64,000 bases of DNA from Phycomyces nitens (Eukaryota > Mucoromycota > Mucoromycetes > Mucorales > Phycomycetaceae). Positions 34,996 through 45,540 of the stretch are shown in pieces (within the stretch, counting starts at the first letter, position 1; every line of letters starts with the position of its first letter). The notes below the pieces were generated by a model, which saw only the letters and a program-made list of their open reading frames with translations, did not search any database and was not told where the DNA came from. Location: assembly GCA_022702545.1 (NCBI GenBank), contig JAHRBC010000004.1, positions 1,240,001-1,304,000 of the forward strand, in the 5' to 3' direction. The position numbers were made by a program, and so were the translations under genes.

Positions 34996-36435
34996 ATGTT
35001 TCTACAAAAATTACAGTTTATTTTATACTTTTTATTAGTAATATTTGTGCCTAAATGCTATGCTCCACCAATCCAGGAAGAATATATACACTTGATCAGT
35101 AAACTACCTGTAGTCTCAATCCTGAAAACTGTCATATTCGGCTACATGACACACGTCCTAACAATTCGACCTCGAAATGGTGTCACTGATTTTGGCACAA
35201 CGCTTCGACGCATCGCGGCCCTGATTTATCCTTGCAGTGGAATAGGTCTTGCAGTAAGGTCTATGTCTAAAGCACTTTATGATGATGGAATTCTTGGTAT
35301 TTCTTCATACAAATCCCTGTTAAAAAGTTACGACAAAGAAGAGAAAGAAAAAGAAAAAGAAAAAGAAGAAAAAGAAAAAGAAAAAGAAAAAGAAGAGAAA
35401 AAAGAAAAAGAAAAAGAAAAAGAAGACTACCAAACTACACCCAAAACAGAGGCATCCAATCTGTCGATTTTGAGTATCCCGTCAGCACAAGAATCCGAGA
35501 AAGATAAAGACAATAACGCCATAATATCAGATTCGTATAAACTGCGTTCCCGAGCTATCCGCCTAAGAGATCGTCTTGTCACTGACCAAAGGGCAAAAGA
35601 TATAAATATTGAAGACGACAATTCAGCTTATCTGGCAGCGTTTTTGCATGTTCTTGGTCCTGAAAAAGCAAGGAAAACAAAGCATTGCATTCTAAATGGA
35701 TCTCTAATTATTGGCTATGAAAATGAAGACATAACTATGGATGATAATACTGTTTGCCTGTCAGATGAAATAACCATAACTGGTCCAGGAGCAACATGCA
35801 AATACCAAAAAGAAATAATGCCGAGCGATGTGCGCCACCTGTCAACAGATATGATAGACAATCTTGAATCTGCTCACAACATGGACGAAACCTCGTATAT
35901 TGAAATATGTGTCACACTCGGGCAGATATTCTTTACCACGATCGGATGCATGGATATAGATGGGGATCGATGGGCCAAGGTTATTATTATTATCTACACC
36001 GCAATGTCCGTCCTTCAGTCAACTTCTCTCTTAATGCTACACAAGCAAAGCATGGCATTTAGTATCAAGGATGATGACGAACTATCGCTTGAAGACGGCA
36101 AAGTAGTTTTGACTGAAAAAGGTCGCAGAAAATTTGGTGAAGCCACTGATATTTTCAAGTTTGTTGATGAAAATATTACCATAACTTCCATGCTTCTAGG
36201 AATAATAGCGTCATTGCCGATTGGTATTTGGGCAGATTATACTGCTCATAGTACAACACAATGGCTTGTATTATCCTGGATTCTTAGTCCTATTGCTACT
36301 TTAGTCTTTGCTTTTATTAGTGAGCCACTCGACTTCATAAACGATAATATTTCAACTATAGTAATCATTCTTTCATCTATAGCTTCAACTGGGTGTCTAG
36401 TTGCAGCTACAATTATTGGATACTTGCCAAAATAA
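34996..36435 (+). CDS. Multi-pass membrane protein, family copy 2 (479 aa), unknown function
   Basis: Intact single-exon gene. I start at ATG 34996, not the in-frame ATG 34903: copies 1 and 3 begin at the equivalent MFLQKLQ and have no open frame upstream. Residues 1-22 form a signal peptide ending CYA before PPIQ. Hydrophobic segments follow at KLPVVSILKTVIFGYMTHVL, IAALIYPCSGIGLAV, VIIIIYTAMSVLQSTSLLML, SMLLGIIASLPIGIW, WLVLSWILSPIATLVFAF and IVIILSSIASTGCLVAATII, suggesting about six spans. A Lys/Glu tract of about 28 residues (35341-35430) separates the second span from a conserved charged domain (YKLRSR, YLAAFLHVLGPEKA, CILNGSLIIG, EITITGPGATCKYQKEI). It loosely resembles large uncharacterised fungal multi-span families. 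Function unknown. Confidence 0.85.
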   Translation: MFLQKLQFILYFLLVIFVPKCYAPPIQEEYIHLISKLPVVSILKTVIFGYMTHVLTIRPRNGVTDFGTTLRRIAALIYPCSGIGLAVRSMSKALYDDGILGISSYKSLLKSYDKEEKEKEKEKEEKEKEKEKEEKKEKEKEKEDYQTTPKTEASNLSILSIPSAQESEKDKDNNAIISDSYKLRSRAIRLRDRLVTDQRAKDINIEDDNSAYLAAFLHVLGPEKARKTKHCILNGSLIIGYENEDITMDDNTVCLSDEITITGPGATCKYQKEIMPSDVRHLSTDMIDNLESAHNMDETSYIEICVTLGQIFFTTIGCMDIDGDRWAKVIIIIYTAMSVLQSTSLLMLHKQSMAFSIKDDDELSLEDGKVVLTEKGRRKFGEATDIFKFVDENITITSMLLGIIASLPIGIWADYTAHSTTQWLVLSWILSPIATLVFAFISEPLDFINDNISTIVIILSSIASTGCLVAATIIGYLPK

Positions 36436-36720
36436 CACAATTTCTGAAATGACATTGCCAATTTATTTTCAATTCCAAAATACAATGAATAACAGCATAA
36501 TAAAGCCTTGTATTGTTTTATCTTGACAGTCATTTTTATTTTCTCTTTATTATGCTTTATATTTCTCTAAACAATTTACCGCTGTTTTTGTGTAAACTGG
36601 TCTGTTTTTTTTGCTTGTATAAAGCTTCCATGTTAGGGCTGGTGATTTTCGGTAAAGGTTGATAGGTAGATGAGTAAACATTTCATTTTATGCAATGTGT
36701 TTATAAATTGTATAACGTAC
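36436..36720 (+). repeat. 3' flank shared with family copy 1
   Basis: This region matches 32159-32460 downstream of copy 1 almost base for base, including AATAACAGCATAATAAAGCC, a plausible poly(A) signal region. It marks the right end of the segment duplicated between copies 1 and 2. Confidence 0.75.
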
Positions 36721-38774
36721 GGCTGGTAAATTTACTTTGTATTTTTGGCAAGTCAAATCGGCGTTGCTGAAAGTTGGACTTTGCTAAATGCTAGTAGATT
36801 TAGCATTCCCGCAAATGTATTAAATAAGTGGGATAATTCAGGATAGGAAGTTTGGCTTGCGGTGGAAGAAAGATAGCACAAGAGTAATTTTTGGAAGAAT
36901 AAAGATAATGTTTATATGTTTTTGAGTCATATGATATAATTGGGAGCTGACCAAGAGATGATGTTGGCCAAGTAGTTATTATTAAGTGGGCTATTACTAA
37001 CTACTTCTTTACCCTTGCTTAGTCTTCTAGCCATTGTTTATTAAAGTTGTTAGTTGGGGAATGACCTATGATTGTCTACATTACACTTCAAGTCCTAGGA
37101 GTAATAGGCTCATGACAGTATAAATGTCATTAAAAATAATTGAGCTCAAAAAGCTTTCTTCTTCTTCTTTCATTCCTTTGACCATACCAAGTTTCGCTCT
37201 CATGGATGGCCTATATGTCTACAGGCGTCAGACCTTGACACATCCACGAAATAAAACAAAAAGAATACTTTTTACCAAATGCGAAGCACAATGAGTATAT
37301 TCTATTGGTAGTATAATGAGTTATTGAGCTATAGAGCTTCCTAATAGCTCTCTATACATCTTCAAACAACCAAAATAAGAAAACTGTTGAGGGGCTATAA
37401 AAATAATACAACAAGGAAAACACTTTAGTTGGGATTTTCTTTAATTGAATGAGAGTATCTGCCAAAAGACAAGGTCGTAGCTGAAGAATATTTAGACTTG
37501 CGGTTGAAAATATTATAAGCATAGACTTTAAAGTATTTTTTTGCTGCGACCACACCTGAAGGATCTGGCTCAAACATGTTTATTCAGTGCCTCTAAACAC
37601 GGAAACAATCGCATACTGGAGCTCACTTGCCATCACCAGAATCATCAAAGAGGATATTAGTTCTATGAATACCATGAAGTTTAAGATTAGCACAGCCTCG
37701 GACTACAACAAAAGAAGTGCTCAAGCCTATACTTCCCCAAACCGGTCGTACAAACACATCACGGTAGGATAAGTTTATAAGCACAGATAATGACAGTGTT
37801 ATATTGGATGTGTTGAATGTCTCTCTATTCTCACACCTAAAAACTATTACTGTCAGCAAGATTCACAATTTCAAATATCTAAGCGAGAAATAACAGTATT
37901 ATACAACGTAAGATTTCCTGGACTTGTTTATCCGTAATTACTATCAATAAAAACTTGTCAGTATGATTATGAACAATGTGCTGGACACAAGTAATCAAGG
38001 CGTCAACAATCAGATCAGTTCCCTCTATCTCCAACAAGTCGAAGCGCTCAATAATTGATTAAATTTTGAAGAGCTTCATCGACATTATATTAATTCGTTC
38101 AAAAAGATATCCACTGCAAAAACTATGAGATCTAATGATGTAAAAAGATATGTTTAAAGAGTAATTTGAGTATATCTGAGTTACAATTTCATAAAACACT
38201 ACACATATAATTGGCTAAAAATATTTGTTACTGTTTTAAATTGGCATTATATACATTTTTAATTGGTCATTAATTGACCAAAAAGTATCAATGAAAATCA
38301 AAGGCTAAATCTACAATAAAGTGTGTAGTACAGTATATACATATAATACTTTATCTGCCGACACTTTCTTTGAAAAAGCAAATGACCAAGTCCAACAGAT
38401 GCAATAATGGAAAACTAAAAGTTTAATCAGATTTGTTGACCAATAAAGTCATTGTTTTTAAAGCACTAAATATTTTCAAAAGTAAAAGTAACCAATTGAA
38501 AGTGGACATTACAAGACGTTGGCCAATAAATCCCATACATATTAATTCAGGAACAGAAAGTTACTAAATTACTAATAATGTAAACACCCTATGGCCATGA
38601 CATAAAGTCTTATTGGTGCCTAAACCAATTTAACTCATTTCCTGTTAGTCATCCCTTGACCTTTTCATTTTTGCACTGTATTCACCCTGAAGTTTCTGTA
38701 ACCATGGTGGCATTTTCACGTGGTTGAAACCCAGATAGCGCGTCTAGATTTTCCCCACACTATTTTTCCCCACC
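36721..38774. other. Intergenic DNA, no gene seen
   Basis: About 2 kb, AT-rich. A stretch at roughly 36960-37230, beginning TGTTGGCCAAG, with a CAGTATAAATG box and a CT-rich downstream part, has the look of a solo LTR. I could not find matching target duplications. No coding region is supported. Confidence 0.35.
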
Positions 38775-38781
38775 TATATAA
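38775..38781 (+). promoter_or_regulatory. TATA box of the SCP2 gene
   Basis: TATATAA, 61 bases upstream of the ATG at 38836, in an otherwise C-rich stretch. Confidence 0.55.
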
Positions 38782-38835
38782 CCCACATGTTTTGGTTCTG
38801 ACCTCTCTCTTTAGTCTCTAGGCCATTTCCTTGCA

Positions 38836-39544
38836 ATGTCTGAAAAAGCAAACACCCCACTCATTGCCGATCTTATGCTGCCAGAATTGCAGCGACAGTT
38901 GACAGAAGACCCTTCTCTCTGGCCTAATGTCAAAGGTCTATTCGTCATCACTGTGACAAGAAAGAAGACTTCAGAGGCAGTTTGGTAAAAAGAAGAAGGC
39001 TGATTGAAAGATATGGAATATAAAAAAAAGTAAACAAGTATTATGGTGTTTTAGGTACCTTTTGTTTCAGGGTAAATGTGGAAACAAGAATGGTCAAGTC
39101 CAAACTCATATTCATATTTTGGTTTATTAAGGCAACGAGGTTGAGCCTGTGATTACTTCAGATGAATCAAAGGCCCGTAAGTCGGTAAAGGGCAAGGTTC
39201 GAACCGTAAAGATCCAGATTGAGGACCATAACCTATTGAACTTCATTACTGGAGGGTAAGGAGTGATTCTTTAATTCAAATAAATGATAATTAATGCGCT
39301 TGGTTTGGGAAAATAGCATGTCTGGCGTCAAGGCCTATATGTCTGGTAAGATCAAGGTCCGTGGTGACTTGATCTTGGCTCAGAGATTGGAGGAAGTATT
39401 TGAAAAGGCTGGAGGAAGAGACGTAAGGAATCAAGAATTAGTATGCTCGTGTGATGCTAATGACGTTGGTAATAATAGCGTGCCTTGGAATTCATCAAGA
39501 AGAATGAAAAGATTCTGGTGTTGTCAGGAAAATCAAAGCTATAA
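38836..39544 (+). CDS. SCP2 sterol-transfer domain protein, peroxisomal
   Basis: Five exons: 38836-38984, 39055-39071, 39132-39255, 39317-39422 and 39479-39544, giving 153 aa. The sequence follows the SCP2 fold: LKGK-like KGLFVITVTRKKTSEAVWYL, then a DHNLLNFITGGMSGVKAYMS block and KIKVRGDLILAQRLEEVFEK. The last three residues are SKL, a classic PTS1, so import into peroxisomes is expected. Exon 2 is only 17 nt; it is required because it supplies WYLLFQG and keeps the frame. Single-domain SCP2 proteins of this size occur in fungi, e.g. the yeast Pox18 type, and are thought to carry lipids for beta-oxidation. Confidence 0.9.
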
Positions 39545-41551
39545 TGGTTTACAAACTACAGTGTGAGATAAAAGAGTATTAAAAAAATAAGCCTTTTTTT
39601 TGTTTGTTCAAATATGTATGGAGACTTGATTTGATATAGTAAGTATAAACAATCATTAAGCACTTGTTCTTGTGCATTTTTCAGGTACCACTTTACAATA
39701 TTCCAAGGTTGTCATTGTCTATACCTTGTATTTTGATGGTATATTTTGTTTTCATCAGTGTCTGAAAAAAGATAACTATAGCCATAATTGCATGCACCCT
39801 TTTATTTTTGGGAATATCATTTCTTTGAGCCAAATCTTTATAGTTTTATGTAATTGTACCGATGGTCTGTATGCTTAATTGGCAAACATTATCTGACTAC
39901 TTGTCTATGAACTAGTTTACATCTAAAGGCACAATGATGAACCATCTTGCATGATCTTGGGGGTCAAGAAGAAAATAACTGAATACAAAAATATCATTTG
40001 TACTTGTTCAAACTCTCTATTGCCACCCATTTCCTACCGAGAATATTCTGAACAAAATAAAATAAAAAGAATAAATAAAAAACAATTGAATTCACGAGTG
40101 CACTTTATGATATCATAAAACAAACTTGCAAGGCTTTTATGGACAAATGCAATGACCAATTATAATGAATCATTTAAAGAAACCCTTATGAATATGATGC
40201 TGGACGCCGAGAGTTTTGGTATTACATTGTCAAAAGCAGGGTCAATGTTCTCAGTGATGTCTGAAATGGTTGCCAGGTAACTCAAAGAGTCGGTCCTCCA
40301 ATAAGAAAAATTGGAGTGCATGAAATATAGCTCACCTATAGTCTTTTTTTGGTAATTAAAGCTCTCTCCTTCAATTACACAGACAAAAATATATGGTCAA
40401 GGGCTCTGTTGTGTATGTTTGTTGAGAGTAATAAAAAGACATGGCCATGATTATAAACGAAAATGGGACAATTTGGTATTCTGTTTTGGGTTTTTTTAAC
40501 AAACCTGATCATAGGTCTAAAGACATGGAGTGCTGTCAAGAGGTCTGTTACAAGCGTATTTCCGAATGGCAATATATTCAATGGGTGTCAAGAGACCCTG
40601 GATATCGGTCTGCTAAAAGTAGAACAATTCTCGCGTCTAAAGGTTTAAATAGTTTATGCCGGGAAACTTGCCAGAAATGCAAAATTGTCCGGGGTAAAAT
40701 TGGTTGAGAATGCTGAGCGAACCTTGGAACAAAACGCATGGGTTCCTTGGTGTTCTTGTTTCAAAGATTTATAAATTTCAATAGAGTTCAAGAGAGAAAG
40801 TCCTGTACCTGTAGCCGTATAAAGTTATCTTTGGAGACATAATATTTCTATTTTTCAAATGCACACTTTATAGACTGCACTTGATCTCAGGTTCATTCAG
40901 GACATAGGGGAAAGGCCATATGAAATGTCGCACAGCAAAGCCCCCCCTCAATCTAGTTCCACAGTTATCCGCAGTGCAGCTATAAATTAGCATGGGCTCA
41001 CGAGCCACACTCTGAGCCAACATGATGTGTGTGTTTTTTTTTTCGGTACAGATCCCTCATACTCCTCGCATTGATTACCATAAAAGAAGGGTGTACATCA
41101 AGGTCTTGGTTTAATTACGCTGGCGACCAAGTTGATGATCTAGTATTTAATATAAGCAAAACAATCGCTATTCTTACGAAAATTGATCCTTGCAAAAGTC
41201 ATGGATATTCCTAAAGGGCCATGGCAGGTTGTTCTTGTTCAAACGGTCGTGAAACGATATTTTGATTTCTAGCTGTCAATAGCCTCGAGAAACATACCAA
41301 TAGAAATCTAGCATTTTCCGCAGTATTTCTGCCCAAAATATACCCTTTACACACACATATATATATATGTTCGCAGCAAATTGGTTATTCATGATTGAAC
41401 CAACAAGGAGTGTCCTCCTTCACAGTAGACTCCGCGACACCGGCCAACTCCGATATCGAGACCAGTCACCCCATCTTGTACCCTCCTCTCTTTCGCTTCT
41501 TCATTGCCCTTTTTCTTCTTCTTTTTAGTGTCCACACCACCTAATAACATC
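39545..41551. other. Intergenic DNA, no gene seen
   Basis: Two kilobases with only short chance frames. The last ~150 bases, C/T-rich, form the upstream region of the RBR ligase gene. I found no tRNA-like or repeat structure. Confidence 0.45.
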
Positions 41552-43679
41552 ATGGCCTCTGAAAGTGAAGATGATTTTATGGTAACATATTGGTCTTTAT
41601 ATGGGCTGCATTTTTTAAAAGCATGCTGTATAGCTTGAAGACAGTAGAGATTACAGCGACATGGACGAATCTGGTTTTGCCAGTTCTATGAGCGGTAAGG
41701 GTAAGCATCGTTCTCTAGTTACAATTCAGGCCCATCGTACCCACCACATTTTGGCCCAGACAATCTCTTGGAAGCTCACAAGACTAATGCACCTCATTTA
41801 GCTAGTTAGGAGTTTGACATCATGTGCCAAGGCTGCCCATCCCACTCAACTCGCAGACTGACATTCGGCTGGTGTTATAGACAATGAGGATTATGCAGAC
41901 GAAGAAGACGATGTGGCCTTTGACGGAGTGTTTGCTGATAAGCAACGCAAAAAGGCCTATGAAGTTGAATATAGTGTACAAAACAGCAGCAGTCTTCAGA
42001 AAATGCAGGATCAAGAAGTATCACAGGTGGCCACCATTCTAGGTAAAAAAACAAAAACAAAAACATAAAGAGATTCTTGATAGAAACCAAAAAAAACAAA
42101 ACTAATAATCTACCTCTAGGTCTTCCCACCAAGGACTCCACGATGCTGCTGCGGTATTTTAGATGGAATAAAGAGCGATTATTTGAACGTTACATGGACA
42201 ACCCTGAAAAGGTTCTGCAGCTTGCAGGCGTGGCAGAAAACACAAAGCAAGCAAGCAGTGCGCTGATACTTGCCAAGGACATACCTGGAAGAGAACCATT
42301 CATGTGTGAGATTTGCTGTGACGACGATCCAGAGATGGAGACCGTAGCAATTGCATGCGGACATCGATTCTGCAGAACCTGTTATGCTCATTACCTTACA
42401 CAGAAAATCCGGGAAGAAGGCGAGAGTAGGAGAGTCGAGTGTCCTCAAGACAAGTGTAATGTTATTGTGGATGAAGTCACTATAGAAACCTTAGTTGACG
42501 ATAAGACATTCACAAAGTAAGGAATTGTGGCGTAGTATTTGGTATGATGAGCTCACCAAGGACCATAGGTACCGTGAGCTATTAAACAGGACGTTTGTGG
42601 ATGACAGCGACCACTTGAGATGGTGTCCTGCACCCGACTGCGAATATGCCATAGAATGCAACATACCAAGCACCTCTTTAACATCTGTGGTGCCTACCGT
42701 ACAGTGCTCTTGTGGATTGGTGTTTTGTTTTGGATGTGGCTTGGCAGACCATCAGGTAATTCATTCCATGAGTGTTCAAATACTTATTGTGTGGAGTGCA
42801 GCCCTGTATCTGTGTTTTGGTCAAGAAGTGGATGAAGAAATGTGAGGATGATTCCGAGACAGCAAACTGGATCTCGGCACATACCAAGGAGTGTCCAAGA
42901 TGCCACTCGACAATTGAGAAGAATGGTGGATGCAACCATATGACATGCAGAAAGTGTCGCCATGAGTTTTGTTGGGTGTGCATGGGTAAGTCTAATGCGA
43001 CCAAGAAAATGGACCTTGACCATCAATTGATTAGGACCATGGTCTGAGCACGGTACTTCGTGGTATACATGCAATCGATTCGACGAAAGAAGTAGTTCAG
43101 AAGCAAGAGACAGCCAGACCCAGTCAAGAGCAAGTCTGGAGAGATACCTCCATGTGAGTGCTGGATGTTATTGTGGATTAAGCTGACCTTTGTGCAGTAC
43201 TATAACCGATTCGCAAACCATGAGCAATCGGCAAAACTGGACCAAGACTTATACCAAAAGACAGAATCAAAGATGGAGGAGATGCAGCAGACAAGCGATC
43301 TTTCGTGGATTGAGGTGCAGTTCTTGAAAAAGGCAGTCGATGTTACTGTCCAGTCCAGAACCACCTTAAAATGGACCTATGCGTTTGCATTTTACATGAC
43401 AAAGACAAACGAGACCGAGCTGTTTGAAGTAAGTCTCAATTGACCCCAATTATACTTGCTGACACTTTAAAAAAGGATCATCAAAGAGATCTCGAGATGG
43501 CTACAGAACAGCTTTCAGAACTACTTGAGAAGCCGCTGGAGCGTGAAAAGATTGCTGAGTTGCGACAGGCCGTGTTGGACAAGAGTGTTTATGTAAAGCT
43601 ACGACGAGAGATCCTTTTGGAAGACACAGCAAAGGGCCTCTTGGAAGGACGATGGAACTTCTTTGTGGATCTCAAATAG
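41552..43679 (+). CDS. ARI1: Ariadne-type RBR E3 ubiquitin ligase
   Basis: Nine exons: 41552-41581, 41634-41694, 41881-42042, 42120-42516, 42569-42755, 42802-42985, 43035-43153, 43198-43428 and 43476-43679; 524 aa, the usual length. An acidic N-terminus precedes a RING1 (CEICC...[10 protein letters not shown]), an IBR ([10 protein letters not shown]...[12 protein letters not shown]) and a RING2 ([19 protein letters not shown]...FCWVC). The RING2 cysteine in GGCNHM (codon 42931-42933) is the predicted thioester-forming residue. After RING2, [16 protein letters not shown] and the helical Ariadne domain with its YYNRF motif follow. Exon 2 has two possible donors (after 41694 or 41700) adding two residues. 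Related to human ARIH1 and yeast Hel1. Functions in ubiquitin transfer, often with cullin ligases. Confidence 0.93.
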
Positions 43680-43850
43680 ATCACCAAAAATACATTATGT
43701 TTTTTTTTCTTCTCTCTCTCTATCTCTCTTTTTCGTTTTCCCTTTCCGACAAAAAAGAGCAGCATTATTAGATATTTAAGTCGTGACTCCTGTTTACGGC
43801 TTCTTTATTTTCTGACTTTTGGTCCCTTTTTGTTTCCTTCTTGAGAACTC

Positions 43851-45304
43851 ATGAGATTGTTCTCTAATATTGCTATCCTTTTTGCCAATCGGGCACGAGT
43901 AGCTACAACCCACTTGCTCCAACCCCCTATAAATATCCAACAACGCTTGATGAGTGAAATAGTAAAGAAACCCAGGACAATTCCTGTATATCTAAAGAGA
44001 CGCAGGTACACTTTTGTTGATTGCAATGATTGGATGACTAAATGCATTCATTCTAGTGTTTCGCCTCCAGCGAGCATACCTCCAGTACAAGATATCAATC
44101 TAGAAGAACCAAAAGAAACCGTCACTCAATCCAAAGAAGACTATGCCAAGTTCTTGAATACACTTCCTCTACTCGAGCATCCAAAGAGCTATAGAGTAGA
44201 ATGCGTCTCTACATTGGAAGACACCAATCGACTCTTGCCTGAATTGTTTTCGTAAGACTATTTAGAGAATCCTCATTGTTTGGAATGATCCATTGACAGG
44301 ACATGTAGAGATGGAACAATATTTGGACTAGACATGGAATGGCCACCTTCATTTGTAAAGGGAAAAAAAGAAAACAAGACTGCGCTTGTTCAGATTTGCG
44401 ACGCAAAATCTATTTTACTTATCCAATTGTCGCAAATGAAAGGTAAATGAATAGTAGCAATTAATTGCCTTTATACTTTTAATTGCTCACATTATTATTT
44501 TCATCATAAAAAGAGTTTCCTGAAGAATTATCGAATTTCTTAAAGTCCAGAACAAAGCTTAAAGCAGGTGTCAATATCCGTAACGATGGTCGAAAGCTGC
44601 TCAAGGACTTTGGTATCTATACAAATGGACTGGTAGAATTGGATACTCTGGCAGATGTTACTCAATCCGAAAAACTGGAAGTCAGTCACCGCAGATCCCT
44701 TCAGGCACTAACAGGCATTTTTGTAAGTTAATCGAGGACACCAGTGGGATGTGTTGAGTATTGACCATAAACACAACACAACACAACATTAGCTTGACCA
44801 GCATATGCCAAAGGGAAAAGTTCGTATGAGTAGGTGGGATAATCGTGTATTGACGCCTATACAAAGACGCTATGCTGCCAACGATGCCTATGTAAGTAGG
44901 AAATATTGATGAAATACAAATGGATTTCCAATTGACCAATTGACCAATTGAACAATTGACCATAGGCTTCATACAAGGTCTTTGAGATACTATCTGATTT
45001 GCACAGTAAGCTTCCTGTACACGTAGATATGGAAGTATCCCATTTAGAAGATGACATGAAAGCATCCGATGAAAAATCGGAACCAAAACCAAGTCAGCGA
45101 TCGTCCTCTCGCAAGAGAAAGATCGAGGTAATATTAAGACTTGAAAGGGCCCACAGACTGAAAATTAACCAAAAAATAATAATAAAATATAAACTACCTT
45201 AGGAATCTCAAGATAATGTACGCCCGAAACTTGGTAAATCAGTTTTCCCAAAATCAACCACTACCATAGTAAAAAAGTCAGAATTCAGGCAAGATAGTGT
45301 ATAG
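43851..45304 (+). CDS. DEDDy 3'-5' exonuclease domain protein (WRN-exonuclease-like)
   Basis: Six exons: 43851-44251, 44300-44442, 44514-44722, 44793-44891, 44966-45127 and 45203-45304; 371 aa. The first ~35 residues are basic and hydroxylated with few acids (RLFSNIAILFANRARVATTH), possibly a mitochondrial presequence. The exonuclease domain shows all motifs: GLDMEW (first Asp and Glu), NIRNDGRKLLKDFG (second Asp) and RRYAANDAYASYKVF (Tyr-x3-Asp). The C-terminal ~80 residues are charged with a basic RKRKIE patch. It starts 171 bp after the RBR ligase gene. The family includes Werner-type and EXD2-type exonucleases acting on DNA or RNA ends; the exact orthology is not settled. Confidence 0.88.
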
Positions 45305-45540
45305 ACCCTGCTGTGCCCATTACTGCCGTATCTCTGCCTTTCTTAATTTTATTGTTCACTTTACATTCCTACATTTAAAATATCAAGACATCATTGAATA
45401 AAACCCTCACACCTGTAAATGATTATCAACCATGACCAATATGATCCACTAACAAGTCACGTCTCGTCCCCCTCCTCCTCCCTTTTTGCAAAAAGACGTT
45501 TGCAAGCAAGGCCCACTCTTTTTTTTTCCTGCACTGCATC

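Noticed and set aside
36960..37230. Possible solo LTR
   Set aside because: It begins TGTTGG and has a TATA-like box, but I could not find a matching end or a target-site duplication, so it is only mentioned in the intergenic entry.
42491..42673. Minus-strand and alternative-frame ORFs across the RBR, exonuclease, ARP5, DUS4 and SMC6 exons
   Set aside because: They are shadows of conserved exons; the plus- or minus-strand gene models explain the sequence completely.
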